From Zoogloeaceae bacterium G21618-S1 (lineage in GTDB: Bacteria; Pseudomonadota; Gammaproteobacteria; Burkholderiales; Rhodocyclaceae): a stretch of DNA of 64,000 nucleotides. This document shows, piece after piece, positions 43,567 through 52,500 of this stretch; the stretch's first letter is position 1; every line of letters starts with the position of its first letter. The notes under the pieces are model-generated. The model saw only the letters and a list, made by a program, of their open reading frames with translations. It did not search any database and was not told the DNA's origin. The translations under genes and the position numbers were made by a program. The DNA is taken from contig JAPWHF010000001.1 in NCBI GenBank assembly GCA_027214125.1, positions 62,001 through 126,000 of the forward strand. Direction: 5' to 3'.

Positions 43567-44722
43567 AGCCCTCGCCCGCGAAGCCACTGATCTGGCCGCC
43601 GGACGCAATCTGCCGGCGCTCAACGCCGATGAGGCCGAAGTCGGCCGCATCCTGCAGATCTGCAACGCCTGCCGCTACTGCGAAGGCTTCTGTGCGGTCT
43701 TTCCGGCCATGACCCGGCGCCTCGCCTTCGACAAAGCCGATGTGCACTATCTGGCCAATCTGTGCCACAACTGCGGCGCCTGCCTGCACGCCTGCCAGTA
43801 CGCCCCGCCGCATGAATTCGCGGTCAATGTGCCGCAGGCCATGGCCACAGTGCGCGCCCGCACCTACTCGGATTTCGCCTGGCCGGCTGGCTTCGGCAAG
43901 CTGTATCGCAACAATGGCATCACCGTCGCACTGGCCGTGGCGGGCGGCCTGGCGCTGTTCCTGGTGCTCGCGCTGATGGTCCAGGGCACGCTGTTTCATA
44001 CGCCGCTGGCCGGCAACTTCTACGCCATTTTTCCGCACAATCTGCTGGTCTCGATGTTCGCGCCGGTCTTCCTGTTTGCGGCGCTGGCGCTGGGTATCGG
44101 CGTCGCGCGTTTCTGGCGCGAGGCGGCCCCCGGCGCCGCCAGCGGCGCGGCCATCGCCGAGACCACGCATGATGTACTGCGCCTGACCTACCTCGATGGT
44201 GGTCACGGCCAGGGCTGCAACAACGCCGATGACGCCTTCACCCTGGCGCGGCGGCGTTACCACCATCTGACCTTCTACGGCTTCATGCTGTGCTTTGCCG
44301 CCACCAGTGTGGCCACGCTATATCACTACGTGTTTGGCTGGGAAGCGCCCTACGCCTTCACCAGCCTGCCGGTGGTACTCGGCACGCTGGGTGGCATCGG
44401 CCTGCTGATCGGTCCGGCCGGCCTGTTCTGGCTGAACCTGAAGCGCCACCCCGAGCATGGCGACGCGGCGCAAAAGCCGATGGATCGCGGCTTCATCGCC
44501 CTGCTCTTTTTCACCAGCCTGACCGGCCTGGCCTTGCTCGCCGGACGCGACACCCCCGCCATGGGCCTGCTGCTGGCGGTGCATCTGGGCGTGGTGATGG
44601 GCCTCTTCCTGACCATGCCCTACGGCAAGTTCGCCCACGGCTTTTACCGCAGCGCAGCGCTGCTCAAGTGGGCGATCGAGAAGCGGCGCCCCAATCCGGT
44701 CGGCGTCGGGAACGATGGCTAA
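43553..44722 (+). CDS. tcuB: TcuB: membrane Fe-S/heme electron transfer partner of TcuA
   Basis: The 389-residue protein carries two 4Fe-4S ferredoxin motifs (Cys37/40/43/47 in [11 protein letters not shown] and Cys71/74/77/81 in [11 protein letters not shown]). About six membrane helices follow from residue 125 onward, with candidate heme His in the helices ([22 protein letters not shown]). TcuB takes electrons from reduced TcuA and passes them to the quinone pool, so tricarballylate oxidation is linked to respiration. The ATG lies inside the tcuA end, with AAGGAG upstream. Confidence 0.92.
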   Translation: MQSLEALAREATDLAAGRNLPALNADEAEVGRILQICNACRYCEGFCAVFPAMTRRLAFDKADVHYLANLCHNCGACLHACQYAPPHEFAVNVPQAMATVRARTYSDFAWPAGFGKLYRNNGITVALAVAGGLALFLVLALMVQGTLFHTPLAGNFYAIFPHNLLVSMFAPVFLFAALALGIGVARFWREAAPGAASGAAIAETTHDVLRLTYLDGGHGQGCNNADDAFTLARRRYHHLTFYGFMLCFAATSVATLYHYVFGWEAPYAFTSLPVVLGTLGGIGLLIGPAGLFWLNLKRHPEHGDAAQKPMDRGFIALLFFTSLTGLALLAGRDTPAMGLLLAVHLGVVMGLFLTMPYGKFAHGFYRSAALLKWAIEKRRPNPVGVGNDG

Positions 44723-46016
44723 GCCTTCGCAAGACGATGAACGTACGAGGCCGGCAACACCGGCGCGTGGCCAAGCCTGGCGCGCGCTGGCCTCGCCGGC
44801 CTACCGGCGTTATTTCTTCGGCCAGCTATTGTCACTGGTGGGCACCTGGATTCAACAGGTGGCGCTCGGCTGGCTGGTCTATCGACTCACCGACTCGACG
44901 GTGCTACTGGGCGCCGTGGCTTTTCTGAGCAACGCCCCGCAACTGCTGGTGGCGCCCTTTGCCGGCATCGTCATCGACCGCAGCGACCGCAAACGCCTGA
45001 TGCTGCAGATCCAGACGCTAATGCTGGCGCAGGCGGTGTTCCTGGCGGTGTTCACCTATTTCGGCTGGCTCGAGCCCTGGCTGATTCTCGTCGCCGCCGG
45101 CGTGCTGGGGGTGCTCAACAGCTTCGACGCGCCGCTGCGGCATTCGCTCGCAGGGCAACTTGTGGGCCGTCGCGATGACATTCCGAACGCCATCGCACTC
45201 AATACCTTGACTTTCAATGTGGCCCGCTTCGTCGGCCCGCCGACCGCCGGGCTCTTGCTTGCCGCCACCTCGGCGGCCGTGTGCTTCGCGGTCAATGGCG
45301 TGTCTTTCCTGGCCTTGATTCTGGCGCTTCGACGCATCGACAGCCCTTCGTCGCGCCCCTCGCCGGTGTCATTTCGTTCTGCCCTGCGCGAAGGTCTCGC
45401 CTATGTCCGCGGCAGCGTGCCCGTGCGGATGTTGTTGATCCAGGTTGCCTTGGTAAATTTTTTCGCCGCCAGCTATCTGCCGATGATGCCGGCCTTCGCC
45501 CGCGATGTGTTTCAGGGCGGGCCCAACACCCTCGGCGTACTGCTCGGCAGCGCCGGCGCGGGCGCACTGGTGGCCTCGGTGTATCTGATGTCACGCCCCT
45601 CCGTGCGCGGCCTCACTGGCAGCATCCTCCACGCCAGCGTGCTCGCCGGCACGGCGCTCATCGGCTTTGCGCTCACCGCCGAGCTATGGCTTGCCCTGGT
45701 CCAACTGTTCCTGCTCGGCTTCAGCATGATCGTGTGCAACGCATCGAGTAACACCATCCTCCAAACGATTCTGCCCGAGGGGCTGCGCGGACGCGTGCTG
45801 GCGCTCTACACCGCGGCCAATCTCGGCGCCGCCGCGGCCGGTGGCCTGGCGGTGGGTTGGGTCGCCGACGCGATGGGCCCCGATGCCGCCTTGCTGTCGG
45901 CCGGGCTATTGCTGGTGGCGGTGGGCGTCCGCTTTTCGCTGCGGCTCGAATTCATGCGAGTGCACCTGCGACCGCTGTATGCCGCTCAGGGCGTTGCGCC
46001 ACGCACGATAGACTGA
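44715..46016 (+). CDS. MFS transporter (EntS-like MFS_3 group)
   Basis: The 433-residue protein has 12 predicted membrane helices, opening [35 protein letters not shown] in part, with the MFS loop [15 protein letters not shown]. It belongs to the enterobactin-exporter-like group rather than to the MHS symporter group of TcuC, so it is not a clear tricarballylate importer. It overlaps tcuB by eight bases and is followed after 27 bases by the dehydrogenase gene. Export of a pathway intermediate or an unrelated function are both possible. Confidence 0.88.
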   Translation: MAKPSQDDERTRPATPARGQAWRALASPAYRRYFFGQLLSLVGTWIQQVALGWLVYRLTDSTVLLGAVAFLSNAPQLLVAPFAGIVIDRSDRKRLMLQIQTLMLAQAVFLAVFTYFGWLEPWLILVAAGVLGVLNSFDAPLRHSLAGQLVGRRDDIPNAIALNTLTFNVARFVGPPTAGLLLAATSAAVCFAVNGVSFLALILALRRIDSPSSRPSPVSFRSALREGLAYVRGSVPVRMLLIQVALVNFFAASYLPMMPAFARDVFQGGPNTLGVLLGSAGAGALVASVYLMSRPSVRGLTGSILHASVLAGTALIGFALTAELWLALVQLFLLGFSMIVCNASSNTILQTILPEGLRGRVLALYTAANLGAAAAGGLAVGWVADAMGPDAALLSAGLLLVAVGVRFSLRLEFMRVHLRPLYAAQGVAPRTID

Positions 46017-46043
46017 TTTCGCGATAGCTCCGGAGACCGACAC

Positions 46044-47015
46044 ATGAACCGAATCACCGTGCTGGACGACTATCAGGGCGTCGTGTCGCGACTCGACGCT
46101 GCACGCCTGCTCGACGGTATCGATGCCCGCCTGCAGGTGCTGCACGAGCCCATCGACACCGAGGCCGCACTCATCTCGGCACTACGCGGCACCCGTTGCC
46201 TGGTGCTGATCCGCGAGCGCACCACCATCACCGCCGCGGTGATCGCCGCCTTGCCCGAGCTTGAGCTGATCGTCCAGACCGGACGCCTGGCCGGCTGCAT
46301 CGACCTCGACGCCTGCGCACGGCATGGGGTTGAAGTGCGTGACGGCAGCGGCAACCCGATCGCCCCGGCCGAGCTGACCTGGGCGCTGATATTGGCCGCC
46401 TCGCGCCGCCTGGTGCCCTACGTCCGCCAGCTCGACGCCGGGCGTTGGCAGCGCAGCGCCGAGCGGCGCGAAGACGAAGCCCTGGGCACCGTGCTCCATG
46501 GCCGCACGCTCGGCATCTGGGGCTACGGACGCATCGGCGCACGGGTGGCGAGCTTCGGCCGCGCCTTCGGCATGCGGGTGATCGCGCATGGGCGCGAGGG
46601 CTCACGCGGCGCCGCCGAGCAGGCGGGTGACCACTTTGTTGCCGACCGCCAGCACTTTTTCTCACAGGCCGATGTGCTCAGCCTGCATTTGCGGATGACA
46701 CCCGACACACGGCACATCGTCACCGCCGAGCACCTGGCCGCCATGCCACCGCACGCCCTGCTGGTCAACACCAGCCGCGCCGAGCTCGTCGCGCCCGGTG
46801 CCGTACTCAACGCACTGGCAGCCGGTAGGCCAGGTTCTGCCGCGCTCGACGTGTTCGAAAATGAGCCGACCGGCGTGCAGGCCTATCTGAGCCATCCTCG
46901 CATTCTGTGCACGCCCCACCTCGGCTTTGTCGAGCACGACACCTACGAGGCCTATTTCGAGAACGCATTCGCGCATGTGAGGACCTTTCTGCACGAAAAT
47001 CCGCGCACCAATTAA
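46044..47015 (+). CDS. D-2-hydroxyacid dehydrogenase family protein
   Basis: The 323-residue NAD(P)-dependent dehydrogenase shows the Rossmann fingerprint LGIWGYGRIGARVASFGRAFG in part (about residues 153-173). The catalytic set is Arg in LLVNTSRAELV, Glu in DVFENEPTG and His in TPHLGF. The family reduces 2-oxoacids or oxidises D-2-hydroxyacids. Close to pyruvate-, oxaloacetate- or 2-oxoglutarate-forming genes it might handle a side product, but the substrate is unknown. GGAG lies ten bases before the ATG. Confidence 0.9.
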   Translation: MNRITVLDDYQGVVSRLDAARLLDGIDARLQVLHEPIDTEAALISALRGTRCLVLIRERTTITAAVIAALPELELIVQTGRLAGCIDLDACARHGVEVRDGSGNPIAPAELTWALILAASRRLVPYVRQLDAGRWQRSAERREDEALGTVLHGRTLGIWGYGRIGARVASFGRAFGMRVIAHGREGSRGAAEQAGDHFVADRQHFFSQADVLSLHLRMTPDTRHIVTAEHLAAMPPHALLVNTSRAELVAPGAVLNALAAGRPGSAALDVFENEPTGVQAYLSHPRILCTPHLGFVEHDTYEAYFENAFAHVRTFLHENPRTN

Positions 47016-47034
47016 TGCAATTTACGCACCAAAA

Positions 47035-47068
47035 CGACAATATATTGCATTTCTAACATTTATCGCAT
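47035..47068. promoter_or_regulatory. Regulatory-like AT-rich region before the second PrpF gene
   Basis: This stretch in the 99-base gap holds TTGCATTTC (47045-47053) and the half-site TCGCAT (47063-47068), both of which recur at the 31908 and 48232 sites of the same cluster. It is the most AT-rich point of the region and probably contains the promoter. Confidence 0.4.
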
Positions 47069-47114
47069 CACGCCAGAATGGGTTGCTCACAGTCGTTCGG
47101 ACAACGAGGAACCC

Positions 47115-48212
47115 ATGTTCAAAAACATCCCCTGCACCTTGATACGCGGCGGCACCTCGAAGGGGCCGTACTTCCAGGCCCATGATTTACCAAGCGAGCC
47201 GGCCGAGCGGGACCGGATTCTGCTCGCGGCCATGGGCTCGCCCCATATCCGCCAGGTAGACGGCATTGGCGGTGGCGACACCCTCTCCAGCAAGGCGGTG
47301 ATCGTCAGCCCGTCAACACAGACCGGCATCGACATCGAATACCTGTTTGCTCAGGTGTCGGTCGATCAGTCGAGCGTAGACACCATGCCCAACTGCGGCA
47401 ACATGCTGGCCGGCGTCGGCCCGTTTGCGATCGAGAACGGACTGGTCGAGGCTCAGCATCCGGTCACGACGCTGCGCATCCTCAACCGGAACACCGGCAA
47501 GATCGTCGAATCCATCGTACAAACGCCCGGCGGGAAAGTGACCTACGACGGCGACACCCGGATTGACGGCGTACCCGGCACTGGCGCGCCCATCGTGCTG
47601 AACTTTCTCGACGCGGCGGGCGCCAAGACCGGCAAGCTGTTTCCAACCGGGCAGCGTATTGACCGCGTCGGCGACATCGACGTGACCTGCATCGACTTCG
47701 CCTCGCCGCTGGTCTTCGTGGCGGCCGAATCGCTCGGGCGAACCGGGCATGAAACCCGGCAGGAACTCGACGCCGACAGCGACCTGAAAGCCCGACTCGA
47801 AACCATTCGCCTTGAGATTGCGCTGCGCGCCGGCATGGGCGATGTCCGCCAGTCCGTCCTGCCAAAGATCGCGCTGGTCGCCTCACCGGCGTATGGCGGC
47901 ACCATCACGTCGCGCTATTTCACCCCCTGGACCTGCCACTCCGCCTTTGCGGTGACAGGTGCGCTGTGCCTGGCCGCAGCCTCGAGCATTGAAGCCACGG
48001 TGCCATCGCGCTACGCCCGGCGCTCGGCGGATGACCCCGACTTGATCCGCATCGAGCACCCCGCCGGCGGCCTCGACATCCGCATGGGCCTCGACCCGCG
48101 CTCAAGCCCGGATGCGCCGCATTTCGCGGTGGCCGGCCTGGTCCGCACCGCGCGCCCGCTGTTCATCGGCCTCGTCCACGTGCCGCTCGACAAAGCCAAG
48201 ACCGCCGCCTGA
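47115..48212 (+). CDS. PrpF/4-oxalomesaconate tautomerase-like isomerase, copy 2
   Basis: The 365-residue protein is a diverged paralogue of the gene at 32008-33102. It has the same fold motifs: LIRGGTSKGPYF, QVDGIGGGDTLSSKAV, NCGNMLAGVGPFAI (with a Cys where copy 1 has Ser) and ASPAYGGTITSRYFTPW. The Cys in the N-C-G-N motif is the usual catalytic position of the diaminopimelate-epimerase fold; the Ser in copy 1 may change its chemistry. It is expected to isomerise an unsaturated tricarboxylate. It has its own upstream AT-rich region and a ribosome site (GAGGAA). Confidence 0.88.
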   Translation: MFKNIPCTLIRGGTSKGPYFQAHDLPSEPAERDRILLAAMGSPHIRQVDGIGGGDTLSSKAVIVSPSTQTGIDIEYLFAQVSVDQSSVDTMPNCGNMLAGVGPFAIENGLVEAQHPVTTLRILNRNTGKIVESIVQTPGGKVTYDGDTRIDGVPGTGAPIVLNFLDAAGAKTGKLFPTGQRIDRVGDIDVTCIDFASPLVFVAAESLGRTGHETRQELDADSDLKARLETIRLEIALRAGMGDVRQSVLPKIALVASPAYGGTITSRYFTPWTCHSAFAVTGALCLAAASSIEATVPSRYARRSADDPDLIRIEHPAGGLDIRMGLDPRSSPDAPHFAVAGLVRTARPLFIGLVHVPLDKAKTAA

Positions 48213-48231
48213 AAAACCGTGCCTTTTATCG

Positions 48232-48246
48232 ATGCGAACATCGCAT
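48232..48246. promoter_or_regulatory. Perfect LysR-type box before the OprD porin gene
   Basis: ATGCGA-ACA-TCGCAT is a perfect 15-base palindrome that contains the T-N11-A LysR consensus. It lies 146 bases before the porin start, and its half-sites match those of the inverted repeat at 31908-31934. Confidence 0.6.
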
Positions 48247-48377
48247 AAATAGGCACTGACAATGCATTTCAAAGCATCAATGAAGCTCGCCATACTTTGG
48301 CCAAGCTAGCGGGATCAGACACAGCTTGCCGCAGCCCTAGCCCTGACGACATACCCAGAACAAACCGAGGAGACACC

Positions 48378-49694
48378 ATGAAGCAGCAGCGCATTCCCCT
48401 ACTGATCCAGATCCTGGTCGGAAGCCTGGCCCTGGCCGGCACCGCATCGGCCGCCGACACCAAAGGCCATTCGCTGGAACTCAAAGCCCGTGGCATTTAC
48501 TTTGACCGCGACTACGAAAACGACGCCAACGACCGCAGCCAATCGGCCCTGGGTCTGCAGCTGAACTACGAGTCGCCCTACTACTGGGACTTCATCGGTA
48601 TCGGCCTGTCCGGCTACAGCGTGACCGAACTGGGCGCCAGCGGCCGCCTGACCTCCGACATCCTGTCGGTCGACAAGGACGGCGATGTGCATGACTCCTT
48701 CGGCAAGCTGGGCCAGGCCTTCATCAAGTTGAAGTACCAGGACATGGTCAGCGCCAAGCTCGGTCGCCAGGTGCACAAGAGCATGCTGCTGAGCAGCTCC
48801 GGCAGCCGTGCCATCCCCAACTCCTTCTCCGGCGGTACGGTTGAAGTGAAGCCGATGAAGGGCCTGAAATTCTATGGCGCGATGTACAACGAATGGTCGC
48901 CGCGCTCCGACGCACATTTCTACGAGTTCAAGACTGACCGCTCTACCGAAGGCGACATCGAGTACATCGGTCTGGTCGGCGTGAGCTACGACTCCGGCCC
49001 CTTCAGCATCGACTTCGAATACCTCAAGGCCGACAACTTCCTGAGCAAGACCGGTCTGGTGGCGTCTTACACCTTCGCCCTGGCCAACAAATCCAAGCTG
49101 AAGCTCACCGGCGGTGTGCACGCCTCGCGTGACGATGGCGACCTGTTCGTGACCGGCTCGGAAAGCAGCGAGCTCGATGACGAAGACGTCGCAGGGTCGG
49201 TCGCCGGCAAAACCGCCAGCGACAACGACGGCCTCGGGGTGTATGTGGCGGCCGACTGGACCTTTGGCAACGTGCTGTTGGGCGGCGCCCTGTCCAAGTT
49301 CGACGGTGCATGGATCGAAGACAACTTCGCCGGCGATCACGGCACCAACGCCTTCCCCACCGGCGGCGTGCTGGCTGACTTCTCCAACCGTGACGAACTG
49401 GTGTGGATGCTCAAAGCCGGTTACGACTGGAAGGATTACATCAAAGGCCTGAAAACCACCCTCAGCTACAAGAAAGGCACCGGCGCACGCAACAGTCATG
49501 TCCCCTCGCTGGGCGAAGCCGACGAGAGCGAATGGGCCCTCGACGTGCGCTACGCGATCCCGGTCGTCAAAGGCCTGGCGCTTCGCTACACCTACCTCGA
49601 GTACCAGTCTGACAAGACCGGCCGTCTGGATGGCGTGAAAGAGAACGAACGCGATCATCGTCTGTACCTCGACTACACGTATCGCTTCTTCTGA
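48378..49694 (+). CDS. OprD-family outer-membrane porin
   Basis: The 438-residue precursor has a signal peptide (ILVGSLALAGTASA-ADT) and an outer-membrane beta-barrel with the OprD family pattern: HSLELKARGIYFDRDYEN, LKYQDMVSAKLGRQVHKSMLL, LALRYTYLEYQSDKTGRLDGVKENERDHRLYLDYTYRF (given in parts), ending in Phe as outer-membrane proteins do. OprD-type channels admit small carboxylates and amino acids. Position after the second PrpF gene and a LysR-type box suggest that it brings the pathway substrate across the outer membrane. Start ATG 48378 follows GAGGAG; the upstream extension is not coding. Confidence 0.9.
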   Translation: MKQQRIPLLIQILVGSLALAGTASAADTKGHSLELKARGIYFDRDYENDANDRSQSALGLQLNYESPYYWDFIGIGLSGYSVTELGASGRLTSDILSVDKDGDVHDSFGKLGQAFIKLKYQDMVSAKLGRQVHKSMLLSSSGSRAIPNSFSGGTVEVKPMKGLKFYGAMYNEWSPRSDAHFYEFKTDRSTEGDIEYIGLVGVSYDSGPFSIDFEYLKADNFLSKTGLVASYTFALANKSKLKLTGGVHASRDDGDLFVTGSESSELDDEDVAGSVAGKTASDNDGLGVYVAADWTFGNVLLGGALSKFDGAWIEDNFAGDHGTNAFPTGGVLADFSNRDELVWMLKAGYDWKDYIKGLKTTLSYKKGTGARNSHVPSLGEADESEWALDVRYAIPVVKGLALRYTYLEYQSDKTGRLDGVKENERDHRLYLDYTYRFF

Positions 49695-49712
49695 CACGGG
49701 CACGTACAACAG

Positions 49713-49749
49713 AAAACCCCCGTCGGGCACAAGGCCGGCGGGGGTTTTT
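49713..49749 (+). terminator. Rho-independent terminator after the porin gene
   Basis: AAAACCCCCG...GGGC pairs with GCC...CGGGGGTTTT, followed by more T. It lies 19 bases after the porin stop and also faces the convergent racemase gene. Confidence 0.88.
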
Positions 49750-49807
49750 GTTTGTCGGCGGGCACGCCATGTCGCCCTTTTTCAATCTGCCCTCTGAGCG
49801 CGTCAAT

Positions 49808-50941
49808 TCAAACGACCCGCCCTGAATTTTTCATTCCGCTCACCCTCGCCATTTGGCGCGTCCGCGCCATTTTTGGCACCCGCGATGTGAGGCATTTAGC
49901 GACAAAGGGCGATGTCATTGCCCGCAGCAATGCCGCGTAGTTGGGCTGAAAGCGGATTTCGTCGCCGACGGCGACCGGGGTATTTCCCCCACGGACAATC
50001 AAGTGATCGCTGGACGCGCCGAGCAGCTCGAAGCCTACTGGCGGCACCAGCCCACTGGGGTCCGTGTCCTGATGGCCGACCGCAAGCAGCAGGCGGGTCA
50101 TCGGACCGCGATCCGGTTCGCGGGGCTTGCCGCCAAACGCCGTTTGCGCGATGTCACCCCAGGGTTCGGATGGTTTCCGCTTGGATTCGATGACTTCGGC
50201 GACAAGCACCGCGGCATCGCTGTGCAAGCCCTCGATGGATTGCCGATGGAGCGGTTCGCGGCCGAGAAGGATGGCTTCACCGAGTCGCAGGTCATTGATC
50301 CGGCCGGTGTCGGCGCCGCTCAGGGCCCAGTCGAGGCTGGCCGAGTTGCCGCCGGAGATGGTTTGGAGCAGCAGGCCGAAACTTGCATCGATCATATCGG
50401 CCAGTGAAGACAGCTCTGCCATGTTGCGGGCGTCCGGCACGACGCCGCTGGCGCAAGCAAGATTGCCGCCGATGCCTTTAAGCAGAATGTTGGGGAGGCG
50501 CAAGACCTGACGCACCATGTGCGCGAGATCGCCCGGCAGAATCCCCTCGCGCAGGTCGCCCAACTCGACCATCAACACGACGCCGTGAATGACACCGGCC
50601 TTGCCGGCGGCCGACGACAAGGCGTCGATCACGTCAATTTCGGTGTTGAAGCTGACATTCGCCCCAGCCACCACGCGCTTGACCTGAGACAGCATCGGCG
50701 TGCGGATCAGTGTCATCGGACCACGCACATACGCCGCACGCATCGCCTCGATGTTTTCGATCCGCGAATCGCCCAGCCCGCTGACGCCACCGTCGAGCAT
50801 GGCACCGGCCACTTCGGGCGAGCCGAGAGCAGCCTTGGTCACGCCGGTGACGCATATGCCGTGGCGTGCGAGCCGCCGCACCAGCGTGAGGGCGTTGTGA
50901 CGGATCTTGTCGAGATCGATCTCAAGCCGCGGAGCGGTCAT
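49808..50941 (-). CDS. PLP-dependent fold-III amino-acid racemase (alanine/ornithine racemase-like)
   Basis: The 377-residue protein has an alanine-racemase N-terminal-like TIM barrel. It opens LEIDLDKIRHNALTLVRRLARHGI, and the PLP lysine is expected in TGVTKAALGSPEVAGAMLDGG (Lys in VTKA). Other marks are GLGDSRIENIEAMR and MVELGDLREGI, a pattern shared with ornithine racemase and YhfX-like proteins. It interconverts L- and D-amino acids; the substrate is unknown. ATG 50941 overlaps the DUF1611 stop as ATGA. The longer open frame reaches into the upstream gene and is not real. Confidence 0.88.
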   Translation of the reverse strand: MTAPRLEIDLDKIRHNALTLVRRLARHGICVTGVTKAALGSPEVAGAMLDGGVSGLGDSRIENIEAMRAAYVRGPMTLIRTPMLSQVKRVVAGANVSFNTEIDVIDALSSAAGKAGVIHGVVLMVELGDLREGILPGDLAHMVRQVLRLPNILLKGIGGNLACASGVVPDARNMAELSSLADMIDASFGLLLQTISGGNSASLDWALSGADTGRINDLRLGEAILLGREPLHRQSIEGLHSDAAVLVAEVIESKRKPSEPWGDIAQTAFGGKPREPDRGPMTRLLLAVGHQDTDPSGLVPPVGFELLGASSDHLIVRGGNTPVAVGDEIRFQPNYAALLRAMTSPFVAKCLTSRVPKMARTRQMARVSGMKNSGRVV

Positions 50942-52134
50942 TGCAGCAGGGCAACCTGCCTCCTGTGCAACTCGGGAAACGCGGCAAGCACCATATCGAC
51001 AAGCCGCGCCGGAGTGTGGGTCAGTGCATCGGCAACCGGAATACCCAGCTCGCGTGAGTAATGCGTGGCCGCCGCATCGACCTCGGCCGTTTCCATGTTC
51101 TCGTGGTTCAAGGTGAGGCCGATGACCCGGGTGTCGGAGAAGGTCTGGATCAGATTGATCTCGCTGGCCGGGGTGGGCATCGGCATGGCCGGAAAGTCGC
51201 AACGGTGTGCGCGGCCCGGCGCATGCTGCAGGATCACCGCATGAGGATGGCTGCCGCGCAGGATCAGGCTGGAGGTTGAAAACGCCGGGTGGCTGAGCGC
51301 GCCCTGCCCTTCGATGATGATCACGTCCGGGTGCTCGCCTTCAAAGGCTTCGACAACCACCGCTTCCATTTCGCCCGAGCAAAACTGCGAGGGGACCGCG
51401 TCGAGCGCGACGCCGTAGCGGGCGCCCTGCATCAGTCCTGTCTGGCCAGTGCCGACAAGAACAGCCTTGATGCCGACCGCGTTGAGCGCGCGGGCGAGAA
51501 TCGTCGCAGTGGTGCGCTTGCCGATGGCGCAGTCGGTGCCGAGCACGGCAATGCGCGGGCAGTTGACCTGATTGATTCGGCCCGAAAACAGACGCAAATC
51601 CTTCTTTTCGCGCGGCCTGCGCACATCGATGAGTTTGACCTTGCCGGCCGCCGCCGCGGCGACGAACTCGGCGTCTTCGTTGAGGAACTCGTGCAATCCA
51701 TTGACCACGTTCATGCCCTGGCCGATGGCCTCAAGCACGATATCGCGTTCGCCTGACGACAACATGCCGCTGGCCGGCGCCATGCCGAAGATGAAGTAGT
51801 CCGGCATGTCACCGGCGAGCGCCAGCGCAGCGGCCAGGTCGGCACAGACGGGAATGGCATTGGGAGCACCGTCGAGCACGTCGCCGGCATCACGCCCGGC
51901 TTTCTCGCTATCGATGACCGACAGGATTTTGTACTTCTCTGAGTGCCGGACGAGACCATTGGCGGTCTTGCCGTCGATGGCGCCAAAATTAGCCTCGCAA
52001 TAAACGATTGCGGTGGCCCGCCGCTCGGCACCAGGCACTGGTGCGGCGGCAATGGGGCCCGCTGTCGCGCTTGCGAGCGACGGCATGGGACGGGGGATGA
52101 TCGCGCTCGGCGAGCGGAGGAACTGACTGGACAT
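50938..52134 (-). CDS. DUF1611 (DgcN-like) P-loop protein
   Basis: The 398-residue protein has an N-terminal Rossmann-like domain (about 40-190: AIVYCEANFGAIDGKTANGLVR, FIFGMAPASGML) and a P-loop domain (about 200-398) with GTDCAIGKRTTA as phosphate loop and VIIIEGQGALSHPAF. DUF1611 includes DgcN, an N-acyltransferase-type enzyme of a D-glutamate catabolic route in marine bacteria. The coupling to an amino-acid racemase gene supports a role in D-amino-acid metabolism; I do not know the substrate. I start at ATG 52134 because GGAG lies six bases before it; an upstream TTG is less likely. Confidence 0.88.
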   Translation of the reverse strand: MSSQFLRSPSAIIPRPMPSLASATAGPIAAAPVPGAERRATAIVYCEANFGAIDGKTANGLVRHSEKYKILSVIDSEKAGRDAGDVLDGAPNAIPVCADLAAALALAGDMPDYFIFGMAPASGMLSSGERDIVLEAIGQGMNVVNGLHEFLNEDAEFVAAAAAGKVKLIDVRRPREKKDLRLFSGRINQVNCPRIAVLGTDCAIGKRTTATILARALNAVGIKAVLVGTGQTGLMQGARYGVALDAVPSQFCSGEMEAVVVEAFEGEHPDVIIIEGQGALSHPAFSTSSLILRGSHPHAVILQHAPGRAHRCDFPAMPMPTPASEINLIQTFSDTRVIGLTLNHENMETAEVDAAATHYSRELGIPVADALTHTPARLVDMVLAAFPELHRRQVALLQ

Positions 52135-52500
52135 TTGGATCTCCTTTGGTGGGCTCAAAGGAAACGACCGATTGGGCCGACAGCGTATCGCTGAAGGTCA
52201 GCCAATAGTCCCCAGAAAGTCGGGTGTGTATCGCTCACCATAGCACACCGCAACGCAGCACATTTGACGCGACAACGGGCCGGCGACCTGTCGATCAGCG
52301 CCCCGCCGCAGCAAGCGCACGGGATTGAGCTGAAAAGCGCGATAACTTGAAATTAAAAGTAAATTGATGATTTTTATCAGCCTGATCGCGGCAATTCACC
52401 CGGCGGCGTGCCGGCAACCAGTCCAAGCCAAACGCATTGTGCTTCGCAGCATCGCACGCCGGATCAAGCACCAACCGCGCGCAGCCGTCGACCTCCCGGC
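52135..52500. other. Intergenic region between the DUF1611 and M81 genes
   Basis: This 366-base stretch has no frame I can support. It contains an AT-rich core at about 52343-52382 (AACTTGAAATTAAAAGTAAA...) with TGATTTTTATCA, a 12-base palindromic element that could be a regulator site, and presumably the promoter for the DUF1611-racemase pair. Confidence 0.4.
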
